The notes below the pieces were generated by a model. The model was not told the DNA's origin, did no database searches, and saw only the letters and a list, made by a program, of their open reading frames with translations. Shown in pieces: positions 8,836-17,957 of a stretch of DNA of 64,000 bases (position 1 is its first letter; the number at the start of each line of letters is the position of its first letter). A program made the position numbers and the translations under genes. Source of the DNA: Xanthomonas sp. (GTDB taxonomy: Bacteria; Pseudomonadota; Gammaproteobacteria; Xanthomonadales; Xanthomonadaceae); contig NZ_JAFIWC010000003.1 of NCBI RefSeq assembly GCF_017163755.1, positions 62,001 through 126,000 of the forward strand, written 5' to 3'.

Positions 8836-11800
8836 TCAGTGGAAATCCCGGCTGCGCGCATCCAGCCCCAGCAGCAAGGGGGTCAGGTCTTCGAGGTGGC
8901 CGGCGATCAGGTGGCGCACGCCATCGGCGGTTTCCAGGCGGCCGCGCACCGCCAGCAGTTTGGATTCGATCAGCGCCTGGCGCTGGCGATCGGCCAGGCG
9001 CCGCCACACCACCACGTTGACCAGGCCGTGTTCGTCCTCGAGGGTGAGGAAGGTGACGCCGCTGGCGGTCTGCGGGCGCTGGCGCATCGTCACCAGGCCG
9101 GCGATGGCGACCGCGCTGGCGTGGGGCAGGGTGCGCACGTCGGCGGAATGGCGGTAGCGGCGCGCGGCCAGTTGCCGGCGCAGCAGCGACAACGGGTGCT
9201 TGCCCAGGGTGGTGCCGATCGTGGCGTAGTCGGCGCGGATGTCTTCGCCCTGGGTGGGCAGCGGCAGTGCCACCTGCCGCTCCGGCGTGGCCTGCAGCGC
9301 TTCGAACAACGGACGCTGCGCTTCGACGCCGGCCACCGCCCAGCGCGCGCGGTGGCGATGCCCGGCCAGCGGCTTCAGCGCGCCGGCATCGGCCAGGCTG
9401 TCGCGCGCCTTGTCGTCGAGCGCGGCGCGGTGGCACAGGTCGGCCAGGTCGCGGAACGGCGCCTGCGCGCGCGCCTGCTGCAGGCGCAGCGCGGCGTCTT
9501 CGGCCAGGCCGCGGACCATGCGCAGGCCCAGGCGGATCGCAGGCTGTACTGTCGGATCGGCGCTGTAGGCTTCCAGTCCGCAATCCCAGTCGCTGTAGCG
9601 CACGTCCACCGGACGCACCTGCAGGCCGTGGCGGCGCGCGTCCTGCAGCAGCTGGTCTGGGCTGTAGAAGCCCATCGGCCAGCTGTTGATCAGCGCGCAG
9701 GTGAACGCGGCCGGTTCGTGGCATTTGAGCCAGCAGCTGGCGTAGGTGAGCAGGGCGAAACTAGCGGCATGGCTCTCGGGGAAGCCGTAGCTGCCGAAGC
9801 CCTTGATCTGCTCGAAGATGCGCGCGGCGAATTCGGCGCTGTAGTCGTTTTTCAGCATGCCCTCCATCAGTTTTTGGCGGTGCGGCTCCAGCCCGCCGTG
9901 GCGCTTCCAGGCGGCCATCGAGCGGCGCAGTTGGTCGGCCTCGCCGGGTTCGTAGTCGGCAGCGACGATCGCCAACTGCATCACCTGTTCCTGGAACAGC
10001 GGCACCCCGAGCGTGCGCTTGAACACCTCCTTCAATTTCTCGGGCAAGTCGTCGGGTTGTTCTTCGCCGCTGCGACGGCGCAGGTAGGGATGCACCATGC
10101 CGCCCTGGATCGGGCCGGGGCGCACGATCGCCACCTGGATCACCAGGTCGTAGAACTCGCGCGGTTTCAGCCGCGGCAGCATCGCCATTTGCGCACGCGA
10201 TTCGATCTGGAACACGCCGATGGTGTCGGCGCGCTGGATCATCTTGTAGGTCTTGTCGTCTTCGGCGGGGATGCTGGCAAGGTCCAGATCGAGGCCGCGG
10301 TGCGCACGCAACAAATCCAGCGTGCGTCGCAACGCGCTGAGCATGCCCAGCGCGAGCACGTCGACCTTCATCAGCCCGACCAGTTCCAGGTCGTCCTTGT
10401 CCCACTGGATCACGGTGCGCTCGGCCATCGTCGCGTTCTCCACCGGCACCAGCGTGTGCAGCGGATGCTCGGAGATCACGAAGCCGCCCGGGTGCTGCGA
10501 CAGGTGGCGCGGAAACCCGATCAACTCGCCGGTCAGCACCAGCAGCCGGCGCATCAGCGGCGTGTCCGGATCGAAGCCGCGCTCGCGCAGCAGCTCCTGC
10601 GGCGATTCGACGGGGTCGCGCTGGCCGAGGGCGGCCGACAGCGCATCGACGGTGTCGCTGGGCAAGCCCAGCGCGCGCGCCACGTCGCGCACCGCGCTGC
10701 GCGCGTGATAGGTGATCGCCACCGCGGCCAACGCCGCCCGCCCGCGGCCGTAGTGGCTGAAGATGTACTGGATCACTTCCTCGCGGCGGTCGTGCTCGAA
10801 ATCGATGTCGATGTCGGGCCGCTCCTTGCGCTCTTCGGAGATGAAGCGCTCGAACAGCATGCCGATGCGGTCCGGGTCGATCGCGGTGATGCCCAGCGCG
10901 TAGCACACGGCGGAGTTCGCCGCCGAGCCGCGGCCCTGGCACAGGATGTGGCTCGACCTGGCGAAGCGCACCAGGTCGTAGACGGTGAGGAAGTAGGATT
11001 CGTAGCCCAGGCGCTGGATCACGCCCAGTTCGTGTTCGATCAGGCGCCGCGCCTTCTCCGGCGCGCCGGCTTCGCCCCAGCGCTCGATGACGCCGCGTTC
11101 GGTGAGCGTGCGCAGCCATTGCGTCGGGGTCTGCCCGGGCGGCACCAGTTCGTGCGGGTACTGGTAGCGCAGTTGGCCGAGGTCGAACGTGCAGCGCTGC
11201 GCGATGCGCACCGACTCGGCCAGCAAGGCATGCGGATACAGCGTGGCCAGGGTGGCGCGCGGGCGCAGGTGGCGCTCGCCGTTGGCGAACAGGTGCGCGC
11301 CGGCCTCGCTCAGCGGCAGGCGCTGGCGGATCGCGGTCAGCGTGTCCTGCAGCGCGCGGCGGCCGCGCGCGTGCATGTGCACGTCGCCGCTGGCTACCGC
11401 GGGCAGGCCCAGGCGCTGCGCCAGCTGCAGGCGCGCGTGCAGCTGGGCGTCGTCGTCGGGGCCGCGCAGCAGTTCCACCGCCAGCCACAGGCGTTGCGGG
11501 AAGCGTGCCTGCAGCCAGGCGCCGTCGGATTCGTCTTCGCGATGGTCGCGCGGCAGCCACAGGCACAGCAGGCCTTGCAGGTCGCCGTCGAAATCCTCGC
11601 GCAGCGCGCGATACGTGCCCTTGTCGGCGCGGCGGCGGGCCAGGGTGATCAGCCGGCACAACTGCTGGTAGCCGTGCAGGGTCTCGGCCAGCAGTACCAG
11701 CTTGGGGCCGTGCTCGAGCTGGATCTCGCTGCCGACGATCAGCGCCAGGCCGGTGTCCCTGGCCGCCTGCCAGGCGCGCACGGTGCCGGCCAGGGTGCAT

Positions 11801-12033
11801 TCGTCGGTGATCGCCAGGGCGCGGTAGCCGTGGCGGGCGGCGCGTTCGAACAGTTCCCGCGCATGCGAGGCGCCGCGCTGGAAGCTGAAGTTCGACAGGC
11901 AATGCAGTTCGGCGTAGTCGGGCAATGCCGTGCGCGTGGACGCGGCGTCGTGCGCCGATACGGATGGCGCGGCCGGCGCCTGTGCCGGCGCAGGCACGGC
12001 GTGCAGCCGCGGGCGTGGCGGGGCGTGGCTCAT
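8836..12033 (-). CDS. dnaE2: Error-prone DNA polymerase DnaE2
   Basis: 1065 residues, normal for DnaE2. The start is the ATG at 12033-12031, which overlaps the imuB stop by four bases (ATGA); the frame is also open much further upstream, but there it is only antisense-like read-through of imuB. Domains: N-terminal PHP domain ([16 protein letters not shown]), C-family polymerase palm with catalytic aspartates in [15 protein letters not shown], then helix-hairpin-helix and a C-terminal OB fold ([19 protein letters not shown]). It is the catalytic subunit of the ImuA-ImuB-DnaE2 mutasome for SOS-induced translesion synthesis. Its last 355 bp are duplicated downstream at 7795-8149. Confidence 0.95.
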   Translation of the reverse strand: MSHAPPRPRLHAVPAPAQAPAAPSVSAHDAASTRTALPDYAELHCLSNFSFQRGASHARELFERAARHGYRALAITDECTLAGTVRAWQAARDTGLALIVGSEIQLEHGPKLVLLAETLHGYQQLCRLITLARRRADKGTYRALREDFDGDLQGLLCLWLPRDHREDESDGAWLQARFPQRLWLAVELLRGPDDDAQLHARLQLAQRLGLPAVASGDVHMHARGRRALQDTLTAIRQRLPLSEAGAHLFANGERHLRPRATLATLYPHALLAESVRIAQRCTFDLGQLRYQYPHELVPPGQTPTQWLRTLTERGVIERWGEAGAPEKARRLIEHELGVIQRLGYESYFLTVYDLVRFARSSHILCQGRGSAANSAVCYALGITAIDPDRIGMLFERFISEERKERPDIDIDFEHDRREEVIQYIFSHYGRGRAALAAVAITYHARSAVRDVARALGLPSDTVDALSAALGQRDPVESPQELLRERGFDPDTPLMRRLLVLTGELIGFPRHLSQHPGGFVISEHPLHTLVPVENATMAERTVIQWDKDDLELVGLMKVDVLALGMLSALRRTLDLLRAHRGLDLDLASIPAEDDKTYKMIQRADTIGVFQIESRAQMAMLPRLKPREFYDLVIQVAIVRPGPIQGGMVHPYLRRRSGEEQPDDLPEKLKEVFKRTLGVPLFQEQVMQLAIVAADYEPGEADQLRRSMAAWKRHGGLEPHRQKLMEGMLKNDYSAEFAARIFEQIKGFGSYGFPESHAASFALLTYASCWLKCHEPAAFTCALINSWPMGFYSPDQLLQDARRHGLQVRPVDVRYSDWDCGLEAYSADPTVQPAIRLGLRMVRGLAEDAALRLQQARAQAPFRDLADLCHRAALDDKARDSLADAGALKPLAGHRHRARWAVAGVEAQRPLFEALQATPERQVALPLPTQGEDIRADYATIGTTLGKHPLSLLRRQLAARRYRHSADVRTLPHASAVAIAGLVTMRQRPQTASGVTFLTLEDEHGLVNVVVWRRLADRQRQALIESKLLAVRGRLETADGVRHLIAGHLEDLTPLLLGLDARSRDFH

Positions 12034-13475
12034 GCGAACCAGCCGTGCAGCATCAGCGCGTCCGGCGCGTCGGCGGGCGCGAACACCCAGGCACGCTGGC
12101 CCTGGCGGGTGCGCACGACGTAGTAGTCGCGGCGTACGTCGCCGTCGTCCCACCAGCCGCTCTCGATGCGTTCTGGGCCGGCCAGGCGTTCGGGAGCGCG
12201 CTCGCGCAGCGGGATCGGCCGGGTCAGCAGCCAGCCGGGCCGCGGCGGCGCCGCGGGCGCGGGGGCGGCGCTGGCCTTGTGCGCCTTGTGCGGCTGCGCC
12301 GGCCTGGCCGATTCGGCGCGCCATGCCTGTTCGGGACGATGGTCGGCATGCGCGCGCAGGCCGTGCACGGCGTCGTCGCCCAGGCGCGCGCGCAGGCGCT
12401 CGCGCAGTTGTTCCCAGGGCAGCGCCTGCTGCGCGCGGTCGTCGAACAGTTCGCGCGCGGCCGGCACGAACGGCGGCAGCTCGTCGGCGCGCAGGCGCAG
12501 GGCCTGCACCGGCGCCGGCACGCTGGCGTGCTGCAGGCGCCCGCGCGCCAGTTCGAACAGCATCGCCGCCTCGCGCTCGGCGGCGAGCAGGCCGACCGGC
12601 ACCACGCTGTCGTCCAGGCCCTCGTGTTCCAGGTGCAGCTGGAAGCGCTGCACGCCGCCGTCGCGCCCGGCCAGGAACGCGGCCAGGTCGGAGGTCAGGC
12701 GGCGCAGCGGGAACAGCAGCGCCTGGCTGGATTCCACCGCATAGCCCAGTTCCAGCCGCGCGTCGAAGCGGTCCGGCGGCAGGTAGTACTGCAGCGGCAG
12801 CGGCGCCTGCCCGCGCAGGGCGTCCAGGTGCTGCAGCAGCGCGGCCGGGTAGCGCCGCGCCAGCGCCGTGCGCGGCAGCGCGAACAGCTGCTGCAGCCGG
12901 CGCAGGCCCATCCGCGCGAAGGCCTCGGCCAGGCCCGGCTCCAGCCCGGCGCGGGCGATCGGCAACTGGCCCAGCGCGCGCTGCAGCGCGTGGTTGTCGA
13001 GCAGGGCGATGCCGTCGTGCGCGTTGGCCAGCACGCGCGCGGCCAGCGGATGCGGCGCGACCACGATGCGGTGGCGGAAGCCCAGCGCGGTCAGTTCCTC
13101 GCGCAGGCGCGCCTCGAAGCGCGGCCACGGCCCGAACAGGCCCAGGCTGGCCTCGATCTCCAGCAGCAGCGCGCCGGGAGAGTCGGTGCTGACCAGCGAA
13201 CTGAAGCGGTATGCCCAGGCGGCCAGGAGCTGCTGGCTGCGGCGGCTTTCGTCGGGGTCGTGCAGCGCGGTGGCGAAGCGGTCGCACAGCGCCTGCGCGG
13301 TGGCCAGCGACTGCCCCGGCTGCAGGCCGCGCGCGCGCGCGGCGGCGTTGACCGCCTTCAGCGTGCGCCGTTGCGGCGGACCGCTGAGCAGCGCCAATGG
13401 CTCCTGCGGCGTCGGCCAGCGCCGCAGCACGGTGTCGAGCGCCAGTTGCGGCAGCAGGATGCAGGCCCAGCGCAT
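12030..13475 (-). CDS. imuB: ImuB, Y-family polymerase-like mutasome protein
   Basis: 481 residues from the ATG at 13475-13473 ([14 protein letters not shown]). An open frame extends further upstream but runs across the imuA junction, so the internal ATG is preferred. It has the DinB/UmuC fold but lacks the usual catalytic DxD start motif, as is known for ImuB, which acts as a non-catalytic hub linking DnaE2 to the sliding clamp. The stop overlaps the dnaE2 start and the gene follows imuA by 10 bases, so the three form one operon under LexA control. The assignment rests on family resemblance plus unmistakable operon order. Confidence 0.92.
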   Translation of the reverse strand: MRWACILLPQLALDTVLRRWPTPQEPLALLSGPPQRRTLKAVNAAARARGLQPGQSLATAQALCDRFATALHDPDESRRSQQLLAAWAYRFSSLVSTDSPGALLLEIEASLGLFGPWPRFEARLREELTALGFRHRIVVAPHPLAARVLANAHDGIALLDNHALQRALGQLPIARAGLEPGLAEAFARMGLRRLQQLFALPRTALARRYPAALLQHLDALRGQAPLPLQYYLPPDRFDARLELGYAVESSQALLFPLRRLTSDLAAFLAGRDGGVQRFQLHLEHEGLDDSVVPVGLLAAEREAAMLFELARGRLQHASVPAPVQALRLRADELPPFVPAARELFDDRAQQALPWEQLRERLRARLGDDAVHGLRAHADHRPEQAWRAESARPAQPHKAHKASAAPAPAAPPRPGWLLTRPIPLRERAPERLAGPERIESGWWDDGDVRRDYYVVRTRQGQRAWVFAPADAPDALMLHGWFA

Positions 13476-13485
13476 GCGTGCGTCC

Positions 13486-14121
13486 TCAAGCCGATGCCGG
13501 CGCCGGCATGGCCAACGCGGACAGCGCGATCGGCCGCGCCGGCGGCATGCCGCCGCGGCACTTGAGCACGCGCAGCTGCGCCGGCGCGGCATCGATGGCG
13601 ATGCGCAGCGCGGCCGGCGACGGATTGGCCGCGGCCTTCAGCGGCCGGTAGGCGAAGCCCAGCGCGCGCCCGGTCTCGGCCGCCACCTGCAGCCGGCGCA
13701 GGGTCTTGTCGCCGGCCAGCGCCGGCCAGCACAGCACCGCCGCGCAGCTGCCCGAGCGCAGGCATTGCTCGGCGGCCCAGGCCGCATCCGCACCGGCGCG
13801 CACGATCTGCAACTGCGCCAGCGCCACCCCGGCCTGCTCCCAGGCGCCGGGGTAGGGCAGGTACGGCGGATCGACCAGCACGATGCGCCCACCGCCCTGC
13901 GACAGCCGCGCCAGCGTCGGCCACAGCAGCTGCAGCTCGCCGATGCCGTCGGCGGCATGCAGCAGCTCGGTCAGCGCCATCTCCGGCCAGCCGCGCGCCG
14001 GCAGCGCCGCGTCGAGCGCGGCATGGCCGGTGGGCTGCGCGCTGGGCGGCAGCGCGGCGGGCTGGCCGCGCCAGATGCGCCGTTCGGCGAGCAGGCGGTC
14101 GAGGGCGACGACGGCGCCCAT
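13486..14121 (-). CDS. imuA: ImuA, mutasome accessory protein
   Basis: 211 residues. The ATG at 14121-14119 overlaps the lexA stop by one base (TGATG). The sequence follows the RecA/SulA-like ImuA pattern (PARGWPEMALTELLHAADGI, GGGRIVLVDPPYLPYPGAW) with a proline/alanine-rich C-terminus. In characterised systems ImuA is required, with ImuB and DnaE2, for damage-induced mutagenesis. Order lexA-imuA-imuB-dnaE2 with overlaps or tiny gaps indicates one SOS-regulated transcript. Older annotations call this family a SulA-like or RecA-like protein. Confidence 0.9.
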   Translation of the reverse strand: MGAVVALDRLLAERRIWRGQPAALPPSAQPTGHAALDAALPARGWPEMALTELLHAADGIGELQLLWPTLARLSQGGGRIVLVDPPYLPYPGAWEQAGVALAQLQIVRAGADAAWAAEQCLRSGSCAAVLCWPALAGDKTLRRLQVAAETGRALGFAYRPLKAAANPSPAALRIAIDAAPAQLRVLKCRGGMPPARPIALSALAMPAPASA

Positions 14122-14729
14122 CAGCCTTGCCGGATCAGGCCGCAGTACTGCCCCTCGATGGCGAAGTCCTGCCCCGGCTGGACCGCGATCGGCGCATAGG
14201 CCGGGTTGCGCGGCAGCAACTGGATGCGCCCGCCATCGTGCCGGTAGCGCTTGATGGTGATCTCCCCGTCCAGCCGCGCCACCACGATCTGGCCGTTGCG
14301 TGCGTCGGCGGCGCGCTGCACCCCGACCAGGTCGCCGTCGAGGATGCCGTCGTCGATCATCGAATCGCCCTGCACGCGCAGCAGGTAGTCCGGGCGCAGC
14401 GCGAACAGCGCACGGTCCAGGCGCAGTTGCTGGTCCAGGCCGATGTCGGCGCCGATCGGCGCGCCGGCGGCGACCCGGCCCAGCACCGGCAACTGCATCA
14501 GCCCGCTGCGCGCACCGGCCTGCGCCGGTCGCAGGCTGCGTGCCTGCTGCGGGACATGATCGAGCAGCCCGGCCTCGACCAGCGCCTGCACGTGCTTGCG
14601 CGCGGCGTTGCGCGAGGCGAAGCCGAAGCGCTCGGCGATCTCGGCCAGGGTCGGCGGCCGCCCGGCCTGCTCGGCGCAGTCGTGGACGTAGGCGAGGATG
14701 GCGGCGCGCTGGGGGGAGAGGGTGTTCAT
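14121..14729 (-). CDS. lexA: LexA repressor (LexA2 type)
   Basis: 202 residues from the ATG at 14729-14727. It has an N-terminal winged helix (residues about 1-65, TLAEIAERFGFASRNAARKH), a self-cleavage site A88-G89 (RVAAGAP), and the Ser-Lys dyad S123 (GDSMIDDG) and K160 (EITIKRY). It represses SOS genes until RecA-stimulated autocleavage. Being first in the mutasome operon identifies it as the second LexA (LexA2) known in xanthomonads. The operator palindrome ends one base before the start codon, leaving no room for a Shine-Dalgarno, so the message may be leaderless and autorepressed. An in-frame ATG three codons upstream lies inside the operator and is less likely. Confidence 0.95.
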   Translation of the reverse strand: MNTLSPQRAAILAYVHDCAEQAGRPPTLAEIAERFGFASRNAARKHVQALVEAGLLDHVPQQARSLRPAQAGARSGLMQLPVLGRVAAGAPIGADIGLDQQLRLDRALFALRPDYLLRVQGDSMIDDGILDGDLVGVQRAADARNGQIVVARLDGEITIKRYRHDGGRIQLLPRNPAYAPIAVQPGQDFAIEGQYCGLIRQG

Positions 14730-14747
14730 GGTGTACATTTGTACACC
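14730..14747 (-). promoter_or_regulatory. LexA2 operator
   Basis: A perfect palindrome, GGTGTACA-TT-TGTACACC, immediately upstream of the lexA ATG. The core matches the TGTACAAATGTACA-type site I recall for LexA2 of Xanthomonas. Its position over the presumed transcription start implies direct autorepression of the whole lexA-imuA-imuB-dnaE2 operon. Confidence 0.88.
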
Positions 14748-14788
14748 GTTGCAGACAAATTGGCGATGCGGGCCCACTGAATTGAAAT

Positions 14789-14809
14789 GGCTACCCCTAT
14801 TTGGTAGCC
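14789..14809. other. Short hairpin upstream of lexA
   Basis: GGCTACC and GGTAGCC, 7-bp arms around a 7-base loop, between lexA and the convergently placed toxin-antitoxin unit. There is no T-run, so a terminator role is doubtful. It could be a protein-binding site. Confidence 0.35.
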
Positions 14810-14922
14810 GTCATTGGCTTGCTATGGCTGCATCCGCTGGCGCTGCGCCATCCGGCGCCAGCGCGATCGAGCCCTGGGCAAGTTCGCCGTCGGTCTGTGG
14901 ACGCTACGGACGCCCTGCATTG

Positions 14923-15279
14923 TCAGGTTCGTGCATCGGCCAGCGCTTTGCGCTTCGCCGTCGCCGATTTCTTGCCGGGTTTTTTCGCCTGGGCAACGAC
15001 CAGTCCGATCTGTATCTGATAACCCAGGGCCGTGGCGGCACGGCTCAGCGTATCCAGGGTCAGGCCGGTATCCGTTTCGTCCAGCACGCGATCCAGCTGC
15101 GAGCGACTGGTGTTCATGCGCCGGGCCAATGCGGTCTTGGTGAGCTTGGCTGCCTTCATGGCTTCGGCGACTTGCCACGCGATCACGCGCTTGGCCGCGA
15201 TGGAAGCAGCTTCTTCGAGGATGCCTTCCTCGGTGAGAAAGTCGTCGAAGCTGGATCCGATGTGGGTATTTCGACTCAC
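14923..15279 (-). CDS. HigA-like XRE-family antitoxin
   Basis: 118 residues if started at the GTG at 15279-15277 (VSRNTHIGSSFDDFLTEEG). The C-terminal half is a helix-turn-helix of the XRE/HigA type (KTALARRMNTSRSQLDRVLD) ending in a lysine-rich tail. In this family the antitoxin binds its toxin and represses the operon. The start overlaps the expected toxin stop (GTGA), the normal arrangement, but a +1 base in the upstream toxin puts both in one continuous 231-residue frame. Depending on slippage, the cell could make the antitoxin alone, a fusion, or both. Confidence 0.8.
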   Translation of the reverse strand: MSRNTHIGSSFDDFLTEEGILEEAASIAAKRVIAWQVAEAMKAAKLTKTALARRMNTSRSQLDRVLDETDTGLTLDTLSRAATALGYQIQIGLVVAQAKKPGKKSATAKRKALADART

Positions 15280-15618
15280 TGCATCACCTCGTCTCTGCGC
15301 CGTTTGGCTGTTTCGAGATCGGACTTCGGGGTCTTGTCCGATTTTTTTGACGATGCCGTGCAACAGCACCATGTCCGATTTCACGATCGTGAAAAAAATC
15401 CGCGCAATGCCCTCGGGGATCGTGCTGCGTATTTCCCAGAGGCGATGGTCCATCTTGCGCACCAATGGCATGCCCAGGGGCCAGCCCAGTTGCACCGTCT
15501 TCATGTCGCCGCCGATGGTCCTTCTTGCCTGGGCCGAGACTTCTTCCCTGAGCCAGTTCCGCACCGGCTCAGCGCCCGATGCAGAACGGTAGAAGCGCAC
15601 TTCCAGTGTGGTTTCCAT
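15276..15618 (-). pseudogene. HigB-like (DUF891/Gp49-type) toxin, frameshifted into its antitoxin
   Basis: The ATG at 15618-15616 starts a RelE/HigB-fold toxin (METTLEVRFYRSASGAEPV ... LVRKMDHRLWEIRSTIPEG ... VLLHGIVKK). After VKK the frame meets seven consecutive A's (T7 at 15342-15348 on the plus strand). Read as written it continues IGQDPEVRSRN and runs straight into the antitoxin. With six A's it would read SDKTPKSDLETAKRRRDEV and stop at 15278-15276, which is the usual family C-terminus. So either the toxin has been disarmed by a one-base insertion, or the homopolymer permits slippage, or the base is a sequencing error. Confidence 0.75.
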
Positions 15619-15627
15619 GCGCCATGG

Positions 15628-15645
15628 TGTACTTATTTATGTACA
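15628..15645 (-). promoter_or_regulatory. Possible toxin-antitoxin operator
   Basis: TGTAC and GTACA arms eight bases apart, within 30 bases upstream of the toxin start. This is a typical place for HigA autorepression. The arms resemble half-sites of the LexA2 operator, but the spacing is different, so I favour the antitoxin as the ligand. Confidence 0.4.
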
Positions 15646-15684
15646 TGCGCAAGCAGCTGCCTTGCGTTCGCGCAGACGCCGTAC

Positions 15685-16920
15685 TCAGCCCGGCGCCGCG
15701 CCGTCGGGCATCACTCCGGCATAGCGCGCGCGCGGGCGGATCAGCTTGCCCAGCGCCTGCTGTTCCAGCGCGTGGGCCAGCCAGCCCGACAGCCGGGCGG
15801 CGGCGAACAGCACCAGCGCATGGGCGGCCGGAAGCCCGTGGACGAGGCAGATCGCCGCCAGCATGCCGTCGATGTTCGGGCGCTGGCCGCTGCAGTCCTG
15901 CGCCGCGGCGATCGCCGCTTCCACATGCCGCAGCTGCGCGCTGCCGCCGCAGCGTTCGCGCAGCAGGCGCAGCACCTCGGCCGCGCGCGGGTCGCCGTCC
16001 GGGTAGAGGGCGTGGTGGAAGCCGGGCAGGTCGTCGCCGCGCTGCCAGCGTTCGGCGATGAAGGTGGCCGGGCTGGCGGCGTCCTGCGCGTCGCGCAGCA
16101 GGGCATGGGCGCGTGCGGTGGCGCCGCCATGGCGCGGGCCGGACAGCGCGGCCAGCCCCGCGCTGACGGTGGCGTGCAACGGCGCGCCGGTGGAGGCGAC
16201 CACGCGCGCGGCGAAGGCCGAGACGTTGAGTTCGTGGTCGGCGCACAGCACCAGCGCGGCGCGCACCAGTTCGGCGAAGCCGGCATCGCCCGGCCGCCAG
16301 CGGTCGGCGATCAGGCGATGCACCGGCCGGACGTCCGGCTGGATGCCGACCAGCAGTGCGGCGTTCTGCCGCAGCAGGGTGGCGGCGATCTCGCGGCGCA
16401 CGTTCGGCGCGGCGTTGAGCGGCTGGCGCAGCTCCAGGGCCAGCAGCGGGATGCAGGCCATGGCGCGCTCCAGCGGCGGCAGCGTGGTGTCGCCGGCCAG
16501 GGGCGCCACGCGCGCTGGCCAGGGGGCGGCGGGGGCGCCGGCGAACGGGTCTTCGTCCAGGCATTCCCACAGCAGCCGCGCGATGTCCTCCAGGCCGGCG
16601 CCCTCGCGCACCGCGGCCACCGCCGAGCGCCCGCGGTAGTAGGGGCTGTCGGGCCGGATCAGCGAGATGCGCGTCTCCAGCACCGGCAGGCCGCGGTCCA
16701 GGCTCTGCGCGGCGCCGCGCGCGGCACCGCGGCCGACGCGCTTGCGCTGGGCCAGCCGCTCCACCTCCGCGCGCAGGTAGGCGCGGCTGCGGTGGTCGGC
16801 ACCGGCGCGGGAACTGAGCAGGCCGCGGCTCACGTAGGCGTAGAGGGTGGCGCTGCTGATGCCGAGCAGGGCGCAGGCTTGCGCGGCGGAGATCAGGTTG
16901 CGGTCGGCGGCGGGAGGCAT
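15685..16920 (-). CDS. HTH-citrate synthase fusion protein
   Basis: 411 residues. An N-terminal MerR-like helix-turn-helix (about 8-60, AAQACALLGISSATLYAYVSRGLL) is joined to a citrate-synthase domain. The three regions that carry catalytic residues in citrate synthases are recognisable: SGPRHGGA, LPGFHHALYPDGD and NIDGMLA, each with the expected His/His/Asp. It is divergent from prpB across a 119-bp gap that holds a 17-bp palindrome. It may be an active enzyme, a sensor of 2-methylcitrate or acyl-CoA that controls the prp operon, or both. The regulatory idea is inference. No PrpR-type activator is visible nearby. Confidence 0.85.
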   Translation of the reverse strand: MPPAADRNLISAAQACALLGISSATLYAYVSRGLLSSRAGADHRSRAYLRAEVERLAQRKRVGRGAARGAAQSLDRGLPVLETRISLIRPDSPYYRGRSAVAAVREGAGLEDIARLLWECLDEDPFAGAPAAPWPARVAPLAGDTTLPPLERAMACIPLLALELRQPLNAAPNVRREIAATLLRQNAALLVGIQPDVRPVHRLIADRWRPGDAGFAELVRAALVLCADHELNVSAFAARVVASTGAPLHATVSAGLAALSGPRHGGATARAHALLRDAQDAASPATFIAERWQRGDDLPGFHHALYPDGDPRAAEVLRLLRERCGGSAQLRHVEAAIAAAQDCSGQRPNIDGMLAAICLVHGLPAAHALVLFAAARLSGWLAHALEQQALGKLIRPRARYAGVMPDGAAPG

Positions 16921-16936
16921 GGGATCCGGCGATAGG

Positions 16937-16953
16937 TTGATTCATTGAATCAA
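16937..16953. promoter_or_regulatory. Palindromic operator between HTH-citrate synthase gene and prpB
   Basis: TTGATTCA-T-TGAATCAA is a perfect 8+1+8 palindrome, 17 bp from the start of the minus-strand HTH gene and about 87 bp upstream of prpB. A further half-site-like ATTGAT follows at once. It could serve both divergent promoters. The binding protein is most likely the adjacent HTH-citrate-synthase protein; that is inference. Confidence 0.65.
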
Positions 16954-17039
16954 GATTGATCGGTGCGGGCGATGGTGCCAGATTGGCGGCCATCGCGGAA
17001 CGGCCGTGCGGGCCGCCGCCCTTCGCTCAGGAGTTCGCC

Positions 17040-17927
17040 ATGTCGCACGTTTCCGCCGGTGCCCGTTTCCGCGCCGCGCTGGCCGCCGAATCGCCGCTGC
17101 AGGTGATCGGCGCGATCAACGCCCACCATGCGCTGCTGGCGCAGCGCGCCGGCTACAAGGCGATCTACCTATCCGGCGGCGGCGTGGCGGCCGGGTCGCT
17201 GGGCCTGCCGGACCTGGGCATCAACACCCTGGACGACGTGCTGATCGACGTGCGCCGCATCACCGATGTCTGCGAACTGCCGTTGCTGGTGGACATCGAC
17301 ACCGGCTTCGGCCCCAGCGCGTTCAACATCGAGCGCACGGTCAAGGCGCTGATCAAGGCCGGTGCGGCCGCCTGCCACATCGAGGACCAGGTCGGCGCCA
17401 AGCGCTGCGGGCACCGTCCCGGCAAGGAGATCGTCAGCCAGGACGAGATGGTCGACCGGGTCAAGGCCGCAGCCGATGCCAAGACCGATCCGGACTTCTT
17501 CCTGATCGCGCGCACCGACGCGATCCAGGTGGACGGCGTGGACGCGGCGATCGAGCGCGCCGTCGCCTGCGTGGAGGCCGGCGCCGACGGCATCTTCGCC
17601 GAGGCCGCCTACGACCTGGACACCTACCGCCGCTTCGTCGAGGCAGTGAAGGTGCCGGTGCTGGCCAACATCACCGAATTCGGCAAGACCCCGCTGTTCA
17701 CCCGCGACGAACTGGCCCAGGCCGGGGTGGCGATCCAGCTGTTCCCGCTGTCGGCGTTCCGCGCCGCCAACAAGGCCGCCGAGGCGGTGTACACGGCGAT
17801 CCGCCGCGACGGCCACCAGCAGGGCGTGCTGGCGACGATGCAGACCCGCGAGGAGCTGTACGAACGCATCGGCTACCACGCCTTCGAACAGCGGCTGGAC
17901 GCCTTGTTCGCCAACAAGGGCGCATGA
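17040..17927 (+). CDS. prpB: 2-methylisocitrate lyase
   Basis: 295 residues from the ATG at 17040, which has AGGAG 7 bases upstream. It belongs to the isocitrate-lyase/PEP-mutase superfamily, with signature K121-R-C-G-H125 carrying the catalytic cysteine and the metal-binding region [10 protein letters not shown]. It splits 2-methylisocitrate to pyruvate and succinate, the last step of the cytosolic methylcitrate cycle. It is first in the prp cluster on this strand, and the divergent gene upstream is a citrate-synthase fusion. The closely related oxaloacetate decarboxylases are less likely given prpC, acnD and prpF next door. Confidence 0.93.
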   Translation: MSHVSAGARFRAALAAESPLQVIGAINAHHALLAQRAGYKAIYLSGGGVAAGSLGLPDLGINTLDDVLIDVRRITDVCELPLLVDIDTGFGPSAFNIERTVKALIKAGAAACHIEDQVGAKRCGHRPGKEIVSQDEMVDRVKAAADAKTDPDFFLIARTDAIQVDGVDAAIERAVACVEAGADGIFAEAAYDLDTYRRFVEAVKVPVLANITEFGKTPLFTRDELAQAGVAIQLFPLSAFRAANKAAEAVYTAIRRDGHQQGVLATMQTREELYERIGYHAFEQRLDALFANKGA

Positions 17928-17957
17928 TCTGCGGCGGCTCCCCCGACGCATAACCGA

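Noticed and set aside
8839-12123. Very long plus-strand open frame opposite dnaE2
   Set aside because: It is the antisense of a clear DnaE2 gene; high-GC codon bias leaves the opposite frame open. The product is low-complexity (Q/R/A-rich) with no domain.
12034-13287. Upstream extension of the dnaE2 frame through imuB
   Set aside because: No polymerase homology beyond the ATG at 12033; the overlap there with the imuB stop is the canonical operon junction.
15628-15645. Second LexA site upstream of the toxin-antitoxin unit
   Set aside because: The TGTAC arms are spaced eight bases apart, unlike the tight palindrome at lexA, so LexA binding is unlikely.
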